A stretch of 64,000 nt of DNA from contig NZ_JAOVZV010000003.1 of the NCBI RefSeq assembly GCF_026460945.1, positions 62,001 through 126,000 of the forward strand, written 5' to 3'. Positions 24,169-32,400 of the stretch are shown in pieces. The notes under the pieces were generated by a model. The model did not search any database. It had not been told where the DNA came from and worked only from the letters and a program-made list of their open reading frames with translations. The stretch comes from Chryseobacterium luquanense. Lineage in GTDB: Bacteria > Bacteroidota > Bacteroidia > Flavobacteriales > Weeksellaceae. The translations under genes and the position numbers were made by a program. The first letter of the stretch is position 1. Every line of letters starts with the position of its first letter.

Positions 24169-25527
24169 TTAATAAATTATCGCCAAAGTTCTGTCATCAT
24201 GATTTCCTTTACTCCAGAAATCCATCCAGGAAAGTAATTGTTCATCAATATTTTCATCATTATAGAAATCAACTTTTACTTCATCATCATTTTTCCCGTT
24301 TAAATCTTCAAAAAAAGTTTTCCAGCTTTCAATGTCTTCCAGTTTATTTTCTGTGATAAATTTCGGATCGTAAATTCCGTCAGTCATTAAAACCAATTTA
24401 GAAAAATCTTTAGCACAAGTAATTTTGAAACGTGAAGAAATAGTATCATCAAAAATTTCATTCATCGTGATAAAACGAGTTCCGCCGCCAAATTCTCCGA
24501 CATCCATTGTGTTGAGCAATTTTACATCAGAAAAATCTTCGTTGATCAGATTAATCGGGCAATCACCTACTCCAAAACTTAAAATAATATATCCAAAATC
24601 AAACTTTTTAACCAATGCAAATATTAAGGTTGAATGTAAATCTTTTAAAGTGACAAAATGCTCATCTGCCTGTTCTTTTAAAAATTTAAAAGCATCAGAA
24701 ACACCTTCGTATAAAAGTTTAATGATATTTTGTTTTGCCTCCGAATCTTCTTTTTCAGAGTTAAAAACCTCATTAATAAGAACGTCCAATTCGACTAAAA
24801 CTTCTACCTTTTTAAAATAATTATTGATTGATTGAGTTGCTAATTCAGAACCATATCTCGCCAATTGCGCAGAACCTGCTCCATCGGAAACAGAAATAAT
24901 ATTCCAGGAATTAGGTAATTCATGTACCGCAAAATCATCATCTCTGAATTTTCCTTCGTGTGCATGAGAGCGTCCTCTTTGCGAAGCCACCACAATTTTT
25001 TTATCTGAAAAATTACCTTTAAACATTGCTTCATCCGATTTATGAAAAGGCGCTTCTTTATCTGACGGAATATTTTTCCACAAATCTTTTGGATCTGCGT
25101 TGACGAAAAGCTGGGCTTTTTTAAATTCAGAATTTCCTTCGTCATTAATGTGAAAAAATTCAATCTTCAGATCGTATGTATCGCTTTCAAAAGGAATTCC
25201 TTTAATTGTATTTTCTTCAAAACTTAACCCTACCAATTCTAATCCTACAACATCCTTAATTCTGATATTTGGAAACTCTTCCATCGGAAAAACAAACTCG
25301 TATTTTTTCTTGGAGTGTGCATTGGTAATCGGAAAAAATGCATCGGCAAATTCTTCTCTTTCTTTGTAAATAATTGCGTCGTGCATAATTTTTTTCTGAG
25401 CTTCTATAATCAACTCTAAATTGTTCTGAATTTCCGTTTGAGCCAACAGTTTTGAAACCACTCTATCCATCGTTTTACTATCATGAATATTGTTATTTTT
25501 CAAAATTTGCCTGATTGTATTTTCCAT
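24169..25527 (-). CDS. PP2C-family protein phosphatase of the Ter system
   Basis: 452 residues. The N-terminal ~150 residues are of unknown type. The PP2C core follows, with RDDDFAV, the metal-binding SDGAGSAQLA, GVGDCPINL and TDGIYDP motifs. It should remove phosphate from Ser/Thr of targets, presumably opposing the adjacent kinase. Its ATG directly follows the TerY-like stop codon (TAAATG), and the kinase starts two bases after its own stop, so all three are probably translated together. The N-terminal part may sense or bind a partner; nothing in the sequence specifies which. Confidence 0.88.
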   Translation of the reverse strand: MENTIRQILKNNNIHDSKTMDRVVSKLLAQTEIQNNLELIIEAQKKIMHDAIIYKEREEFADAFFPITNAHSKKKYEFVFPMEEFPNIRIKDVVGLELVGLSFEENTIKGIPFESDTYDLKIEFFHINDEGNSEFKKAQLFVNADPKDLWKNIPSDKEAPFHKSDEAMFKGNFSDKKIVVASQRGRSHAHEGKFRDDDFAVHELPNSWNIISVSDGAGSAQLARYGSELATQSINNYFKKVEVLVELDVLINEVFNSEKEDSEAKQNIIKLLYEGVSDAFKFLKEQADEHFVTLKDLHSTLIFALVKKFDFGYIILSFGVGDCPINLINEDFSDVKLLNTMDVGEFGGGTRFITMNEIFDDTISSRFKITCAKDFSKLVLMTDGIYDPKFITENKLEDIESWKTFFEDLNGKNDDEVKVDFYNDENIDEQLLSWMDFWSKGNHDDRTLAIIY

Positions 25528-26571
25528 TTACCCTAAAGTTCGGTTGATGTCAAAACCTTCACTGCTGAAACCATAGTAATCTGAAGTTCCACACCAAGGA
25601 CATTCGTTGTAACCTTCGCCTTTTAAACAATGAATTCCGCCACACGAACACGTCGCCAAAGCAATCGGATTGGCACAATGCGGACAAGACGGGCTTCCAT
25701 GAAGTTCTTCTACAGAAATTTTCTGACTGCTTTTCTGCGCCGAGGAAAGTCTGTAATACGAAGCATCGTCTATTCTGTAAGTTCCTTCTAAACGATAATA
25801 TCTGGTTTGCATTCCTGCAATTCCGGAATCAGTGTATGCTTTTTTATATTTAATTAAATATGATTTTTTTGAATCTGAACATTTTCCGCTTAAAACAACA
25901 AAATTATTGTCGGGAAATCTTTGCTGCATTTCAGGATCAACTTTTTCTAAAATACTATGATCGATTTTAGATAAATTAATTCCGTCTTTATTTGCTTCCG
26001 TTACACTCTGACTTGTCGTTTTAATAGAATCTGTCACCCATTTGAAAAACTCTTTGTAAGAATTTTCAGAATTATTGTTAAATAACAAAACGTGATCTGA
26101 AAGCGTTCCTAAAAGTTTATAATTGGTATTATCTCCAATCGAAATGGCAATTGTATTTGATTTTCCGTGATAGTTTTTGTTCCATTTTTCGATGGCGATT
26201 TGGGCGTCATCAGTGGGAACTCCGTCTGTAAAAAGGAAAACAAGAGGTTTCCAGTCGCCTTTTCTATCATATGTTGTTTTTACAATATCTTTATCGATAC
26301 GCTTCATTACTTTGAAAAGACCTTTTGCCAAAGAAGTTCCGCTTCCTACAGGAATTTTAGGGGGATAAAACGAAATAATATCCTGTAACGGTGTAATCAC
26401 TTCTGCTTCTCCTGCGAAACCAATAACAGAAATCCAGACTGTTTCTAATGAATACGGATCTTTTTTTAATTCTCTTACAATGGTTGAAATACCTTCCTGA
26501 ACCTGATCAATCGGCTCGCCAATCATCGATTCGGAAATATCTACCAAAAAATAAATAGGAAGTCTTCTCAT
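25528..26571 (-). CDS. TerY-like vWA protein with C-terminal zinc ribbon
   Basis: 347 residues from the ATG at 26571, chosen because the vWA domain begins there (MRRLPIYFLVDISESM); the frame is open further upstream only through a repeat-containing spacer. The MIDAS motif is DISES. Residues after about 215 form a linker, then a TerY-C zinc-binding region with CPHC, CSCGGIHC and CPWC clusters near the C-terminus. TerY vWA proteins are thought to bind metal or act as adaptors for the kinase/phosphatase pair. Immediately upstream of the PP2C gene with zero spacing. Confidence 0.88.
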   Translation of the reverse strand: MRRLPIYFLVDISESMIGEPIDQVQEGISTIVRELKKDPYSLETVWISVIGFAGEAEVITPLQDIISFYPPKIPVGSGTSLAKGLFKVMKRIDKDIVKTTYDRKGDWKPLVFLFTDGVPTDDAQIAIEKWNKNYHGKSNTIAISIGDNTNYKLLGTLSDHVLLFNNNSENSYKEFFKWVTDSIKTTSQSVTEANKDGINLSKIDHSILEKVDPEMQQRFPDNNFVVLSGKCSDSKKSYLIKYKKAYTDSGIAGMQTRYYRLEGTYRIDDASYYRLSSAQKSSQKISVEELHGSPSCPHCANPIALATCSCGGIHCLKGEGYNECPWCGTSDYYGFSSEGFDINRTLG

Positions 26572-26699
26572 AGAATTTAGACTTAAATTATTCGTACAAA
26601 TTTTTAACGCAAAGCGTGCAAAGTTTTTAACCAGCTTTATGCTTTTAAGTTCGCAAAGGCGTTCCACTCAGTTAAGAACACAAAGATTTATCTTTTTAA

Positions 26700-27338
26700 T
26701 TAAATAATAATATTCAGTTCTGATGGTGGTAGTGGAAGGCTTATGCTTTCACCTGTGCCCTGAGATTTCCCGCCCATTGTTATGGATGAACTTACCCATT
26801 TAAAAAACGACGATAATGTTGCAGCATCGGTTGTATCAAGTTTTACCACATTATCGGTCAATTCCTTCAGGAAACTTTCATCAGCTTTTGGTCCTGCAGC
26901 ACAACCGACAATCACTCCGAAATCCATATTTTTAATCACAGGAATCATTTGTCTGTATTTCTGAATATCAGAAGGCTTTCCGTCGGTAAAAATAAAAAGA
27001 AGCGGTTTCCAATCTCCTTTTACTTCTGTAGAACCTTTAATTAAATCAACCTGAAGCAACGCTGAAACCAATTCCAAAGCAGCTCCAGTATGAGTAGGGC
27101 CACTATCCGGACACGTAATTTCCATCGGATGAAAACTCGCCAGATCAACCATCGGGATAATATTTTTGACTTCACGGTCAAAAGTCGTGACACTTAGATG
27201 CAGCGTATCCATCGCTTGTGGATCTGAACGAAGCATGGAAATCAATCCGTTGAAACCATTGTTCAGCGCCTGAATGGGTTCTCCGTTCATCGAGCCGGAA
27301 GTATCCAGTAAAAAGTAGGCTAATAATCTTCTGTTCAT
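26700..27338 (-). CDS. TerY-like vWA protein, short form
   Basis: 212 residues consisting almost only of a vWA domain, with the MIDAS motif DTSGS and FTDGKPSD. It lacks the C-terminal zinc ribbon of its paralogue 128 bases downstream. The two are clear paralogues (parallel YFLLDTSGSMNGEPI and YFLVDISESMIGEPI starts). It probably acts with the Ter kinase, phosphatase and TerD proteins as an adaptor at the membrane or in a cytoplasmic complex. Confidence 0.9.
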   Translation of the reverse strand: MNRRLLAYFLLDTSGSMNGEPIQALNNGFNGLISMLRSDPQAMDTLHLSVTTFDREVKNIIPMVDLASFHPMEITCPDSGPTHTGAALELVSALLQVDLIKGSTEVKGDWKPLLFIFTDGKPSDIQKYRQMIPVIKNMDFGVIVGCAAGPKADESFLKELTDNVVKLDTTDAATLSSFFKWVSSSITMGGKSQGTGESISLPLPPSELNIII

Positions 27339-27352
27339 TATAACAGGTATTA

Positions 27353-27397
27353 ATAAACTAACAGCAAACAGATTTCTGCTATTTGCTGTTAGTTTAT
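27353..27397 (-). other. Long intercistronic hairpin in the Ter cluster
   Basis: A perfect 16-bp stem (27353-27368 with 27382-27397) with a 13-base loop lies between a terD and a terY gene. No T run follows on the minus strand, so it looks more like an RNA processing or stability element than a strong terminator. Confidence 0.6.
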
Positions 27398-27438
27398 GAT
27401 TAAATCAAATTTTGAAGAAAGTTAATTTCAGCAAAAAT

Positions 27439-28104
27439 TTAATAAGAATATCTCTTCAAAATGTCAACAAAACTGTCTGATTGATTGGGTTCACCCAAAG
27501 CACGGAATTTCCAGTCACCATTATGTCTGTAAGCTTCTGCAAAGACCATAGAGCACATTCCGTTCATACTTGCATCACCGGAAAGACTGTATTTTGTAAT
27601 TTCTTTTCCTCTTGCATCAACCGCACGGATAAATGCATTATCAATCATCCCGAAGTGTTGATTATTTTGTCTACCCATATAAATCGTTACCACGAAAATA
27701 ATTTTCTGATAACGTTCGTCGAGTTGGTCTAATTTTACGATAATTTGCTCGTCATCGCCGTCTCCAGCTCCGGTTCTGTTATCGCCGGTCAACCAAATAT
27801 GCCCACTTGGATGTTGCATTGAATTGAAATAAATTACATCTCCTTGATATAGCCCCATCTGTCTTCCATCATTAGTCTGAACAGTTCTTCCTAAATTAGC
27901 AACTTTTCCGTTTCCATCTAAAAGAAATGCAACTGCATCTAAATCATACTCTGCTTCTTTGTTGAAAATTTTCCCGAAAAAACCTCCTTGTTTTCGAACA
28001 TCCCACCCTAAACCGATGGTTACCTGAGATAAATCGTAAACACTTTCTCCCCGGTCGTTTTTCCTTAAATCTATCGTTTGACCTTTCTGTAAATTAATTG
28101 CCAT
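27439..28104 (-). CDS. terD: TerD-family protein
   Basis: 221 residues, somewhat longer than the usual ~190. The family start MAINLQKGQ and the TIGLGWD segment are followed by YDLDAVAFLLD and GDNRTGAGDGDDE, acidic stretches that bind calcium in characterised TerD proteins. A Gly/Lys-rich insertion (about 35-48) is not in the neighbouring paralogue. TerD proteins are cytoplasmic, associate with TerC/vWA complexes at the membrane, and are linked to tellurite, phage and other stress resistance. Second terD gene of the cluster. Confidence 0.93.
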   Translation of the reverse strand: MAINLQKGQTIDLRKNDRGESVYDLSQVTIGLGWDVRKQGGFFGKIFNKEAEYDLDAVAFLLDGNGKVANLGRTVQTNDGRQMGLYQGDVIYFNSMQHPSGHIWLTGDNRTGAGDGDDEQIIVKLDQLDERYQKIIFVVTIYMGRQNNQHFGMIDNAFIRAVDARGKEITKYSLSGDASMNGMCSMVFAEAYRHNGDWKFRALGEPNQSDSFVDILKRYSY

Positions 28105-28151
28105 TTTTAATATCTTTTTTGTGTTGTTTGAATTCTATGATTAATTGTTTA

Positions 28152-28727
28152 TTATTTGATAATTTGACCTTTATAATATTTCTCTAAAAAGAAACCTAAA
28201 TCCGCTCTGTAACCGATTCCTGAAGCTTCAAATTTCCAGCTTCCGTTTCTTTTGTAAAGACGTCCGAATTCTACTCCAGTTTCAATAGAAAAGTCTTCAT
28301 CAAGCTCATATTTTGCAATTTCCTGATGGTTATTATTATCAACAACTCTGATGTAAGAATTTCTTACCATTCCGAAGTTTTGCTTTCTTCTTTCAAAATC
28401 TTCAATTGTTACCACAAACAGAATTTCTTCCACTCTTGGATCTACTTTTTCAAGATCGATAACAATTGCTTCATCATCGTCTCCATCGCTGCTTTTTCCA
28501 TCGGGATCATCTCCCGTATGTTGTAAAGCTCCGTCTGGAGAATTTAAGTTATTGTAAAAAACAAAATACTCGTCACCAACAAGTTTTCTGTCTGAATCAA
28601 TCATAATTGCTGAAGCATCTAAATCGAATGCATGACCGGTACCTTCATTTGGATCCCATCCCAATCCGATTGTCATTTTTGTAAGTCCTAATTCTATTTT
28701 TTGACCTTTCTGTAAATTAATTGCCAT
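28152..28727 (-). CDS. terD: TerD-family protein
   Basis: 191 residues, typical length. It starts MAINLQKGQ like the next gene and contains TIGLGWDPNEG, the acidic FDLDASAIM and GDDPDGKSSDGDDDE calcium-binding stretches, and the C-terminal RLYKRNGSWKFEASG. First gene of the Ter cluster and about 47 bases upstream of the second terD. The paralogous pair probably arose by duplication. The predicted role is stress response signalling; which stress is not evident. Confidence 0.93.
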   Translation of the reverse strand: MAINLQKGQKIELGLTKMTIGLGWDPNEGTGHAFDLDASAIMIDSDRKLVGDEYFVFYNNLNSPDGALQHTGDDPDGKSSDGDDDEAIVIDLEKVDPRVEEILFVVTIEDFERRKQNFGMVRNSYIRVVDNNNHQEIAKYELDEDFSIETGVEFGRLYKRNGSWKFEASGIGYRADLGFFLEKYYKGQIIK

Positions 28728-28841
28728 AATCTATAAATATAATTTTTCCCTTAAGATAGATTTGATTTTTGAATTAACCAAATTAATGATAAAAAGTCAT
28801 ACAGTTTTAAAGTTTTTTTAATATTTGAAAAAAAATTTAAG

Positions 28842-28875
28842 CAAAAAAAATCCTGCTTCAACTGAAACAGGATTT
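28842..28875 (-). terminator. Intrinsic terminator after flippase-like gene
   Basis: A stem around AAATCCTG (28848-28855) with its complement near 28867-28873, followed on the minus strand by about eight T residues. Confidence 0.8.
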
Positions 28876-28893
28876 ATATATTTTAAAATTAAA

Positions 28894-29907
28894 TTATTCT
28901 TCTATTATATTATTACGTGCTTTTGCTAACATCGGAATGGAAATTAATCCCATCACCAACATGACGACAATTTGTAGCGGAAGCGAAATAAACGAATACG
29001 TCAATCCCATTTCACCACCAAATTCTGCACTTTTACCCATCGCAAGGAATAACGCCATAAAACCATACTTCATTGCCAGATTAAAGGCTCCGATTCCTCC
29101 ACTTGCCGGGATAATCATTCCTAAAGTTCCTACAACAATGATGAAAAACCCGTCAGCAAAAGTAAAATCTGAAGTTTCTGGTAATGCAAAACATACCAAA
29201 TACGCTGCAAAATAATAAGAAACCCAAATTCCTATTGTATATATAATGAACTTGCCTTTTTCTCTTAACTTGAAAACTGAAGTGAGACCTTGAATAATTC
29301 CATCAATGAAACCAATAATTTTACCCAGAACAGGAACGTTAACAAATTTATTTTTAAAAACAAAAAACAAAACTCCAGCAATTGCTAAACCTCCAAGAAT
29401 CAACAGTATTTTATTCGGATTTATATTTACTCCTGAATTTTCGTAAAATGATAAAATTGCATCGTACTTGAATATTAAAGTCAAACCTAAAAATCCAAGC
29501 ATACAAATCAAATCGACCACTCTTTCTAAAATAATTGTTCCGAAAGATTTATCAACAGGAACTTTTTCAACGCCATACAAAGCTGTTGCTCTTGCCACTT
29601 CACCACTTCTAGGAATGGTAAGATTCATTAAATATCCAAAAGATAAAGACCAAAGCGCATTTGAACTCGAGATTTTGTGTCCCATCGGTTCCAACAATAA
29701 ATTCCATCGAACTGCTCTAAACCAATATGCTAAAAGTGCAAATACAGCAGCAAAAGCTACCCAAAGATAATTGGCTTTCGCTAAAGATTTCTGAATGACT
29801 TTAAAATCTAATCCTCTTAATGCTAACCACAAAAAAAAGCCTGCAAAAGCAAGCGAAATTACTATAGTTAAAAAAGATTTTAAAGTTTTATTAGATTTCT
29901 TCTCCAT
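28894..29907 (-). CDS. Lysylphosphatidylglycerol synthase TM-region (UPF0104) protein
   Basis: 337 residues with about eight transmembrane helices. It fits the flippase-like domain shared with the N-terminal half of MprF and with AglD (segments SLSFGYLMNLTIPRSGEVARA and PASGGIGAFNLAMKYGF). It lacks the aminoacyl-transferase half of MprF. It probably moves a lipid or lipid-linked molecule across the inner membrane; substrate unknown. Three bases after panD, so cotranscribed with it, although no metabolic link is obvious. Confidence 0.88.
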   Translation of the reverse strand: MEKKSNKTLKSFLTIVISLAFAGFFLWLALRGLDFKVIQKSLAKANYLWVAFAAVFALLAYWFRAVRWNLLLEPMGHKISSSNALWSLSFGYLMNLTIPRSGEVARATALYGVEKVPVDKSFGTIILERVVDLICMLGFLGLTLIFKYDAILSFYENSGVNINPNKILLILGGLAIAGVLFFVFKNKFVNVPVLGKIIGFIDGIIQGLTSVFKLREKGKFIIYTIGIWVSYYFAAYLVCFALPETSDFTFADGFFIIVVGTLGMIIPASGGIGAFNLAMKYGFMALFLAMGKSAEFGGEMGLTYSFISLPLQIVVMLVMGLISIPMLAKARNNIIEE

Positions 29908-29910
29908 AAT

Positions 29911-30261
29911 TTAAGTAAGAAGATTCGTTTTTTCGTCCGGGAAAACAATTTTTGGCTGGTATTCCTGAGCTTCTTCCGGAGTCATCTGAGCATAAGCAAT
30001 AATAATAATGATGTCATCACGCTGAACTTTTCTCGCAGCAGGACCATTCAAACAAACTTCGCCAGATTTTCTTTTTCCTTTGATTACATAAGTGTCAAAA
30101 CGTTCTCCGTTGTTGACATTCACGATATAAACTCTCTCTCCAACCACCAAACCTGCAGCCTCGATAAGGTCTTCATCAATGGTAATACTTCCAATATAAT
30201 TAAGGTCTGAAGCCGTAACTCTAACCCTGTGAATTTTAGATTTAAATACTTCTATTAACAT
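29911..30261 (-). CDS. panD: Aspartate 1-decarboxylase proenzyme
   Basis: 116 residues, normal for PanD. Self-cleavage occurs between G24 and S25 (YIGSITID); Ser25 becomes the pyruvoyl group. The enzyme decarboxylates aspartate to beta-alanine for pantothenate and coenzyme A synthesis in the cytoplasm. Other conserved parts are DVIV-like [10 protein letters not shown] and LNGPAARKV. First gene of a two-gene operon with the flippase-like protein. Confidence 0.97.
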   Translation of the reverse strand: MLIEVFKSKIHRVRVTASDLNYIGSITIDEDLIEAAGLVVGERVYIVNVNNGERFDTYVIKGKRKSGEVCLNGPAARKVQRDDIIIIIAYAQMTPEEAQEYQPKIVFPDEKTNLLT

Positions 30262-30265
30262 GATG

Positions 30266-30273
30266 CAAATTTA
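30266..30273 (-). promoter_or_regulatory. -7 box TAAATTTG ahead of panD
   Basis: It matches TAnnTTTG four bases before the panD ATG on the minus strand, implying a nearly leaderless mRNA. Confidence 0.45.
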
Positions 30274-30484
30274 TTAATAATATTTAAGAAAATCATTTTA
30301 AAATGAAAATTACAACTACCATAAATTGAGGCTGTTAATTTAATCTAAACTAAAATATTCATATTTATTTTATAAACTTAGCAAGCATATCTATAAAAAT
30401 ATCAATTGTTGATACTAAATTAGGAATTTAATAAATTTAAAAACAAATAACATTAATTTAGGAAAGCCAATATACATAAGTAGT

Positions 30485-30501
30485 TGGCACGGTTTTAGCA
30501 T
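30485..30501 (+). promoter_or_regulatory. Sigma-54 (-24/-12)-like promoter upstream of HU
   Basis: TGGCACG-N4-TAGCAT keeps the invariant GG (30486-30487) and GC (30498-30499) with exactly 12 bases from GG to GC, and differs from the consensus TTGCA only in the second T of the -12 part. It would start transcription near 30511, about 150 bases before the HU gene. The remainder of 30274-30595 is AT-rich without other visible features. Confidence 0.4.
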
Positions 30502-30595
30502 CTCGAAACCTTGATTTTTCGTAAAAATCCAAATTATCAAATTTTAATTGATTTTGATGAAATGTAAAAAAAATCAATAAGTTTTTACAAAAAAT

Positions 30596-30625
30596 TTGCA
30601 CAATTTGAAAATTGTTTTAAATTTG
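30596..30625 (+). promoter_or_regulatory. Promoter TTG-N19-TAAATTTG for HU
   Basis: TTG (30596-30598) and TAAATTTG (30618-30625) with 19-base spacing match the flavobacterial consensus exactly, about 36 bases before the ATG. Confidence 0.75.
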
Positions 30626-30660
30626 CTTTTATAACTAACTAACTTTTAATATTAAAAATT

Positions 30661-30975
30661 ATGAACAAGTCTGAATTAATCGACGCAATCGCAAAAGACG
30701 CAGGTATTACTAAAGTTGCTGCAAAAGCTGCTCTAGAATCTTTTATCTCTAATGTAACGAATACATTAAAAACTAAGGAAGGTAAAGTTTCTTTGGTAGG
30801 ATTCGGTACTTTCTCTGTATCTGAGAGAGCTGCAAGACAAGGTATTAACCCTGCAACTAAAAAACCAATCAACATCGAAGCTAAAACTGTTGCTAAGTTC
30901 AAAGCTGGTGCAGATTTATCTACAGCTGTTGCAATGGCAAATGTACCTGCAGCTGCTGCTAAAAAGAAAAAATAA
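30661..30975 (+). CDS. HU-family DNA-binding protein
   Basis: 104 residues. The typical HU start (MNKSELIDAIAKDAGITK), the GKVSLVGFGTFSV hinge and the arm with RAARQGINPATKKPI (Pro contacts the minor groove) are all present. The C-terminal tail is Ala/Lys-rich (PAAAAKKKK). It bends and compacts DNA as a dimer. Two possible promoters lie upstream. Well expressed in most bacteria; the codon use looks optimised. Confidence 0.96.
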   Translation: MNKSELIDAIAKDAGITKVAAKAALESFISNVTNTLKTKEGKVSLVGFGTFSVSERAARQGINPATKKPINIEAKTVAKFKAGADLSTAVAMANVPAAAAKKKK

Positions 30976-30991
30976 TCAATTGATTATAAAG

Positions 30992-31023
30992 AAAAAACCT
31001 CATCGTTTGATGGGGTTTTTTTT
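30992..31023 (+). terminator. Intrinsic terminator after HU gene
   Basis: A stem CCTCAT/ATGGGG with flanking A and T runs (about 30992-31023) and a long T run. Confidence 0.9.
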
Positions 31024-31081
31024 GTGTGGTTTCTCGAAACTCAGCCAAAATTTGATGTAGATTTTTAAGCTATCAAATAAA

Positions 31082-31723
31082 TTAAGGAGCCAATCGTGAA
31101 ATTTCCCAGTCTAAATCTTCTAATGAATAAATAATTCTATCGTGTAATCTGTTTGGTCTTCCCTGCCAAAACTCTATTTCGTAAGGTTTTGCAATGTATC
31201 CACCCCAATTTTCAGGTCTTGGAACTTCAGAATTTTCATATTCTTTTTCTAAATCTCTCAATTTTTCTTCTAAAAACTCCCTGTTTGGAATTTCTTGACT
31301 TTGAGGAGAAACCGCCGCTCCAAGCTGGCTTCCTTTTGGTCTTGCATGAAAATAACCGTCACTCAAATTTTCAGCAATTTTTTCAAGGTTTGCTTTGATG
31401 ATAATCTGCCTTTCTAAACCCGGCCAAAAGAAATGAAGACACGCTGTATGTGTTTTTTCGATTGCTTTTCCTTTTCTGCTGTCGTAATTGGTATAAAAAA
31501 TAAAGCCTTCATACGTATATTCTTTTAGCAAAACCATTCTCGTTCTTGGACATCCATCTTCCTCCAACGTAGAAACCGCCATTGCATTCGCCTCTGAAAT
31601 GGATGGATTTTCCGAAGCTTCTAAAAACCAATCTCTGAATTGTTCGATAGGATTCTCTTTAATCTCACTTTCAATAAGTTGTGATTTTTCGTAGATTTTT
31701 CTTTTATCGTGGAGGTTTTCCAT
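31082..31723 (-). CDS. pdxH: Pyridoxamine 5'-phosphate oxidase
   Basis: 213 residues. The FMN- and substrate-binding parts PRTRMVLLKEY, YTNYDSRKGKA, GSQLGAAVSPQSQ and the C-terminal EFWQGRPNRLHDR are all in place. It oxidises pyridoxine or pyridoxamine 5'-phosphate to pyridoxal 5'-phosphate. Its start is only 24 bases from the start of the divergent yqgE gene. A TACCTTTG -7 box lies within yqgE. Confidence 0.97.
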   Translation of the reverse strand: MENLHDKRKIYEKSQLIESEIKENPIEQFRDWFLEASENPSISEANAMAVSTLEEDGCPRTRMVLLKEYTYEGFIFYTNYDSRKGKAIEKTHTACLHFFWPGLERQIIIKANLEKIAENLSDGYFHARPKGSQLGAAVSPQSQEIPNREFLEEKLRDLEKEYENSEVPRPENWGGYIAKPYEIEFWQGRPNRLHDRIIYSLEDLDWEISRLAP

Positions 31724-31736
31724 AAATAATTTTTAT

Positions 31737-31744
31737 TAAATTTG
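31737..31744 (+). promoter_or_regulatory. -7 box TAAATTTG ahead of yqgE
   Basis: It matches TAnnTTTG and ends three bases before the yqgE ATG at 31748, implying a leaderless transcript. Confidence 0.45.
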
Positions 31745-31747
31745 AGT

Positions 31748-32296
31748 ATGAATTACTCATACAAAGGTAAAATATTAATTTCCACACCTGATATTTCCGG
31801 CGATATTTTTTCAAGATCGGTAGTGCTGATTATCGACCACAACGAAAGTGGCGCATTCGGCTTGATCCTGAATAAAAAAAACAGCAAAATGAGTAATCGT
31901 TTTAAAAATTTCTTCGATTTTCAAATTGAAGTTTATGATGGCGGTCCTGTAGAAAACGATAAAGTATTTTTTATTATTAAAGGAAAAAAAGTTACTGAAA
32001 ACTACACCGTAATTAATGATGAATATTATCTTACAGAAGATATCGAACTTATTATTAATGCAGTTTTACAGAACGAAATCAGCATTCAGGATGTGAAAAT
32101 ATTTTCGGGATATTCGGGTTGGTCGGGTTTACAGCTTGACAATGAAATTCTGCAAAAAGTCTGGACGGTTGTAGATGTTTACAATTTAGATTACACACTT
32201 CCAAATGACCATACTTTATGGAAATCAATTATGCAAAATCTTGGTGGCGAATACCTTTTGTGGGCAAATGCACCGGAGGATATTTCGTTAAATTAA
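31748..32296 (+). CDS. yqgE: YqgE/AlgH-family protein
   Basis: 182 residues from the ATG at 31748; an in-frame TTG six bases earlier is part of the promoter box and is rejected. The YqgE features GKILISTPDISGDIFSRSVVLI, GAFGLILNKK and FSGYSGWSGLQLDNEI are present. The family (DUF179) is widespread and of unknown molecular function. The genes that follow on both strands are unrelated. In the cytoplasm, judging by the lack of a signal peptide. Confidence 0.93.
   Translation: MNYSYKGKILISTPDISGDIFSRSVVLIIDHNESGAFGLILNKKNSKMSNRFKNFFDFQIEVYDGGPVENDKVFFIIKGKKVTENYTVINDEYYLTEDIELIINAVLQNEISIQDVKIFSGYSGWSGLQLDNEILQKVWTVVDVYNLDYTLPNDHTLWKSIMQNLGGEYLLWANAPEDISLN
31762..31769 (-). promoter_or_regulatory. 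-7 box TACCTTTG for pdxH inside yqgE
   Basis: Minus-strand octamer matching TAnnTTTG, about 39 bases before the pdxH start and inside the yqgE coding region. Confidence 0.4.
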
Positions 32297-32400
32297 TCAT
32301 TACTTCACAAAGAAGCGATATAAATTTAACAAATTTTAAGTTTTTGTTATACAATTTTTAAGATACTTTTTACGTTCTTTGATAACCTAAACAACGAACT

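Noticed and set aside
24840..25163. Minus-strand ORF of 107 codons inside the PP2C gene
   Set aside because: Out-of-frame shadow of the phosphatase with no family features.
26572..26667. Upstream extension of the TerY-like gene
   Set aside because: The extra 32 codons run through a repeat-rich spacer; the vWA domain starts at the ATG at 26571.
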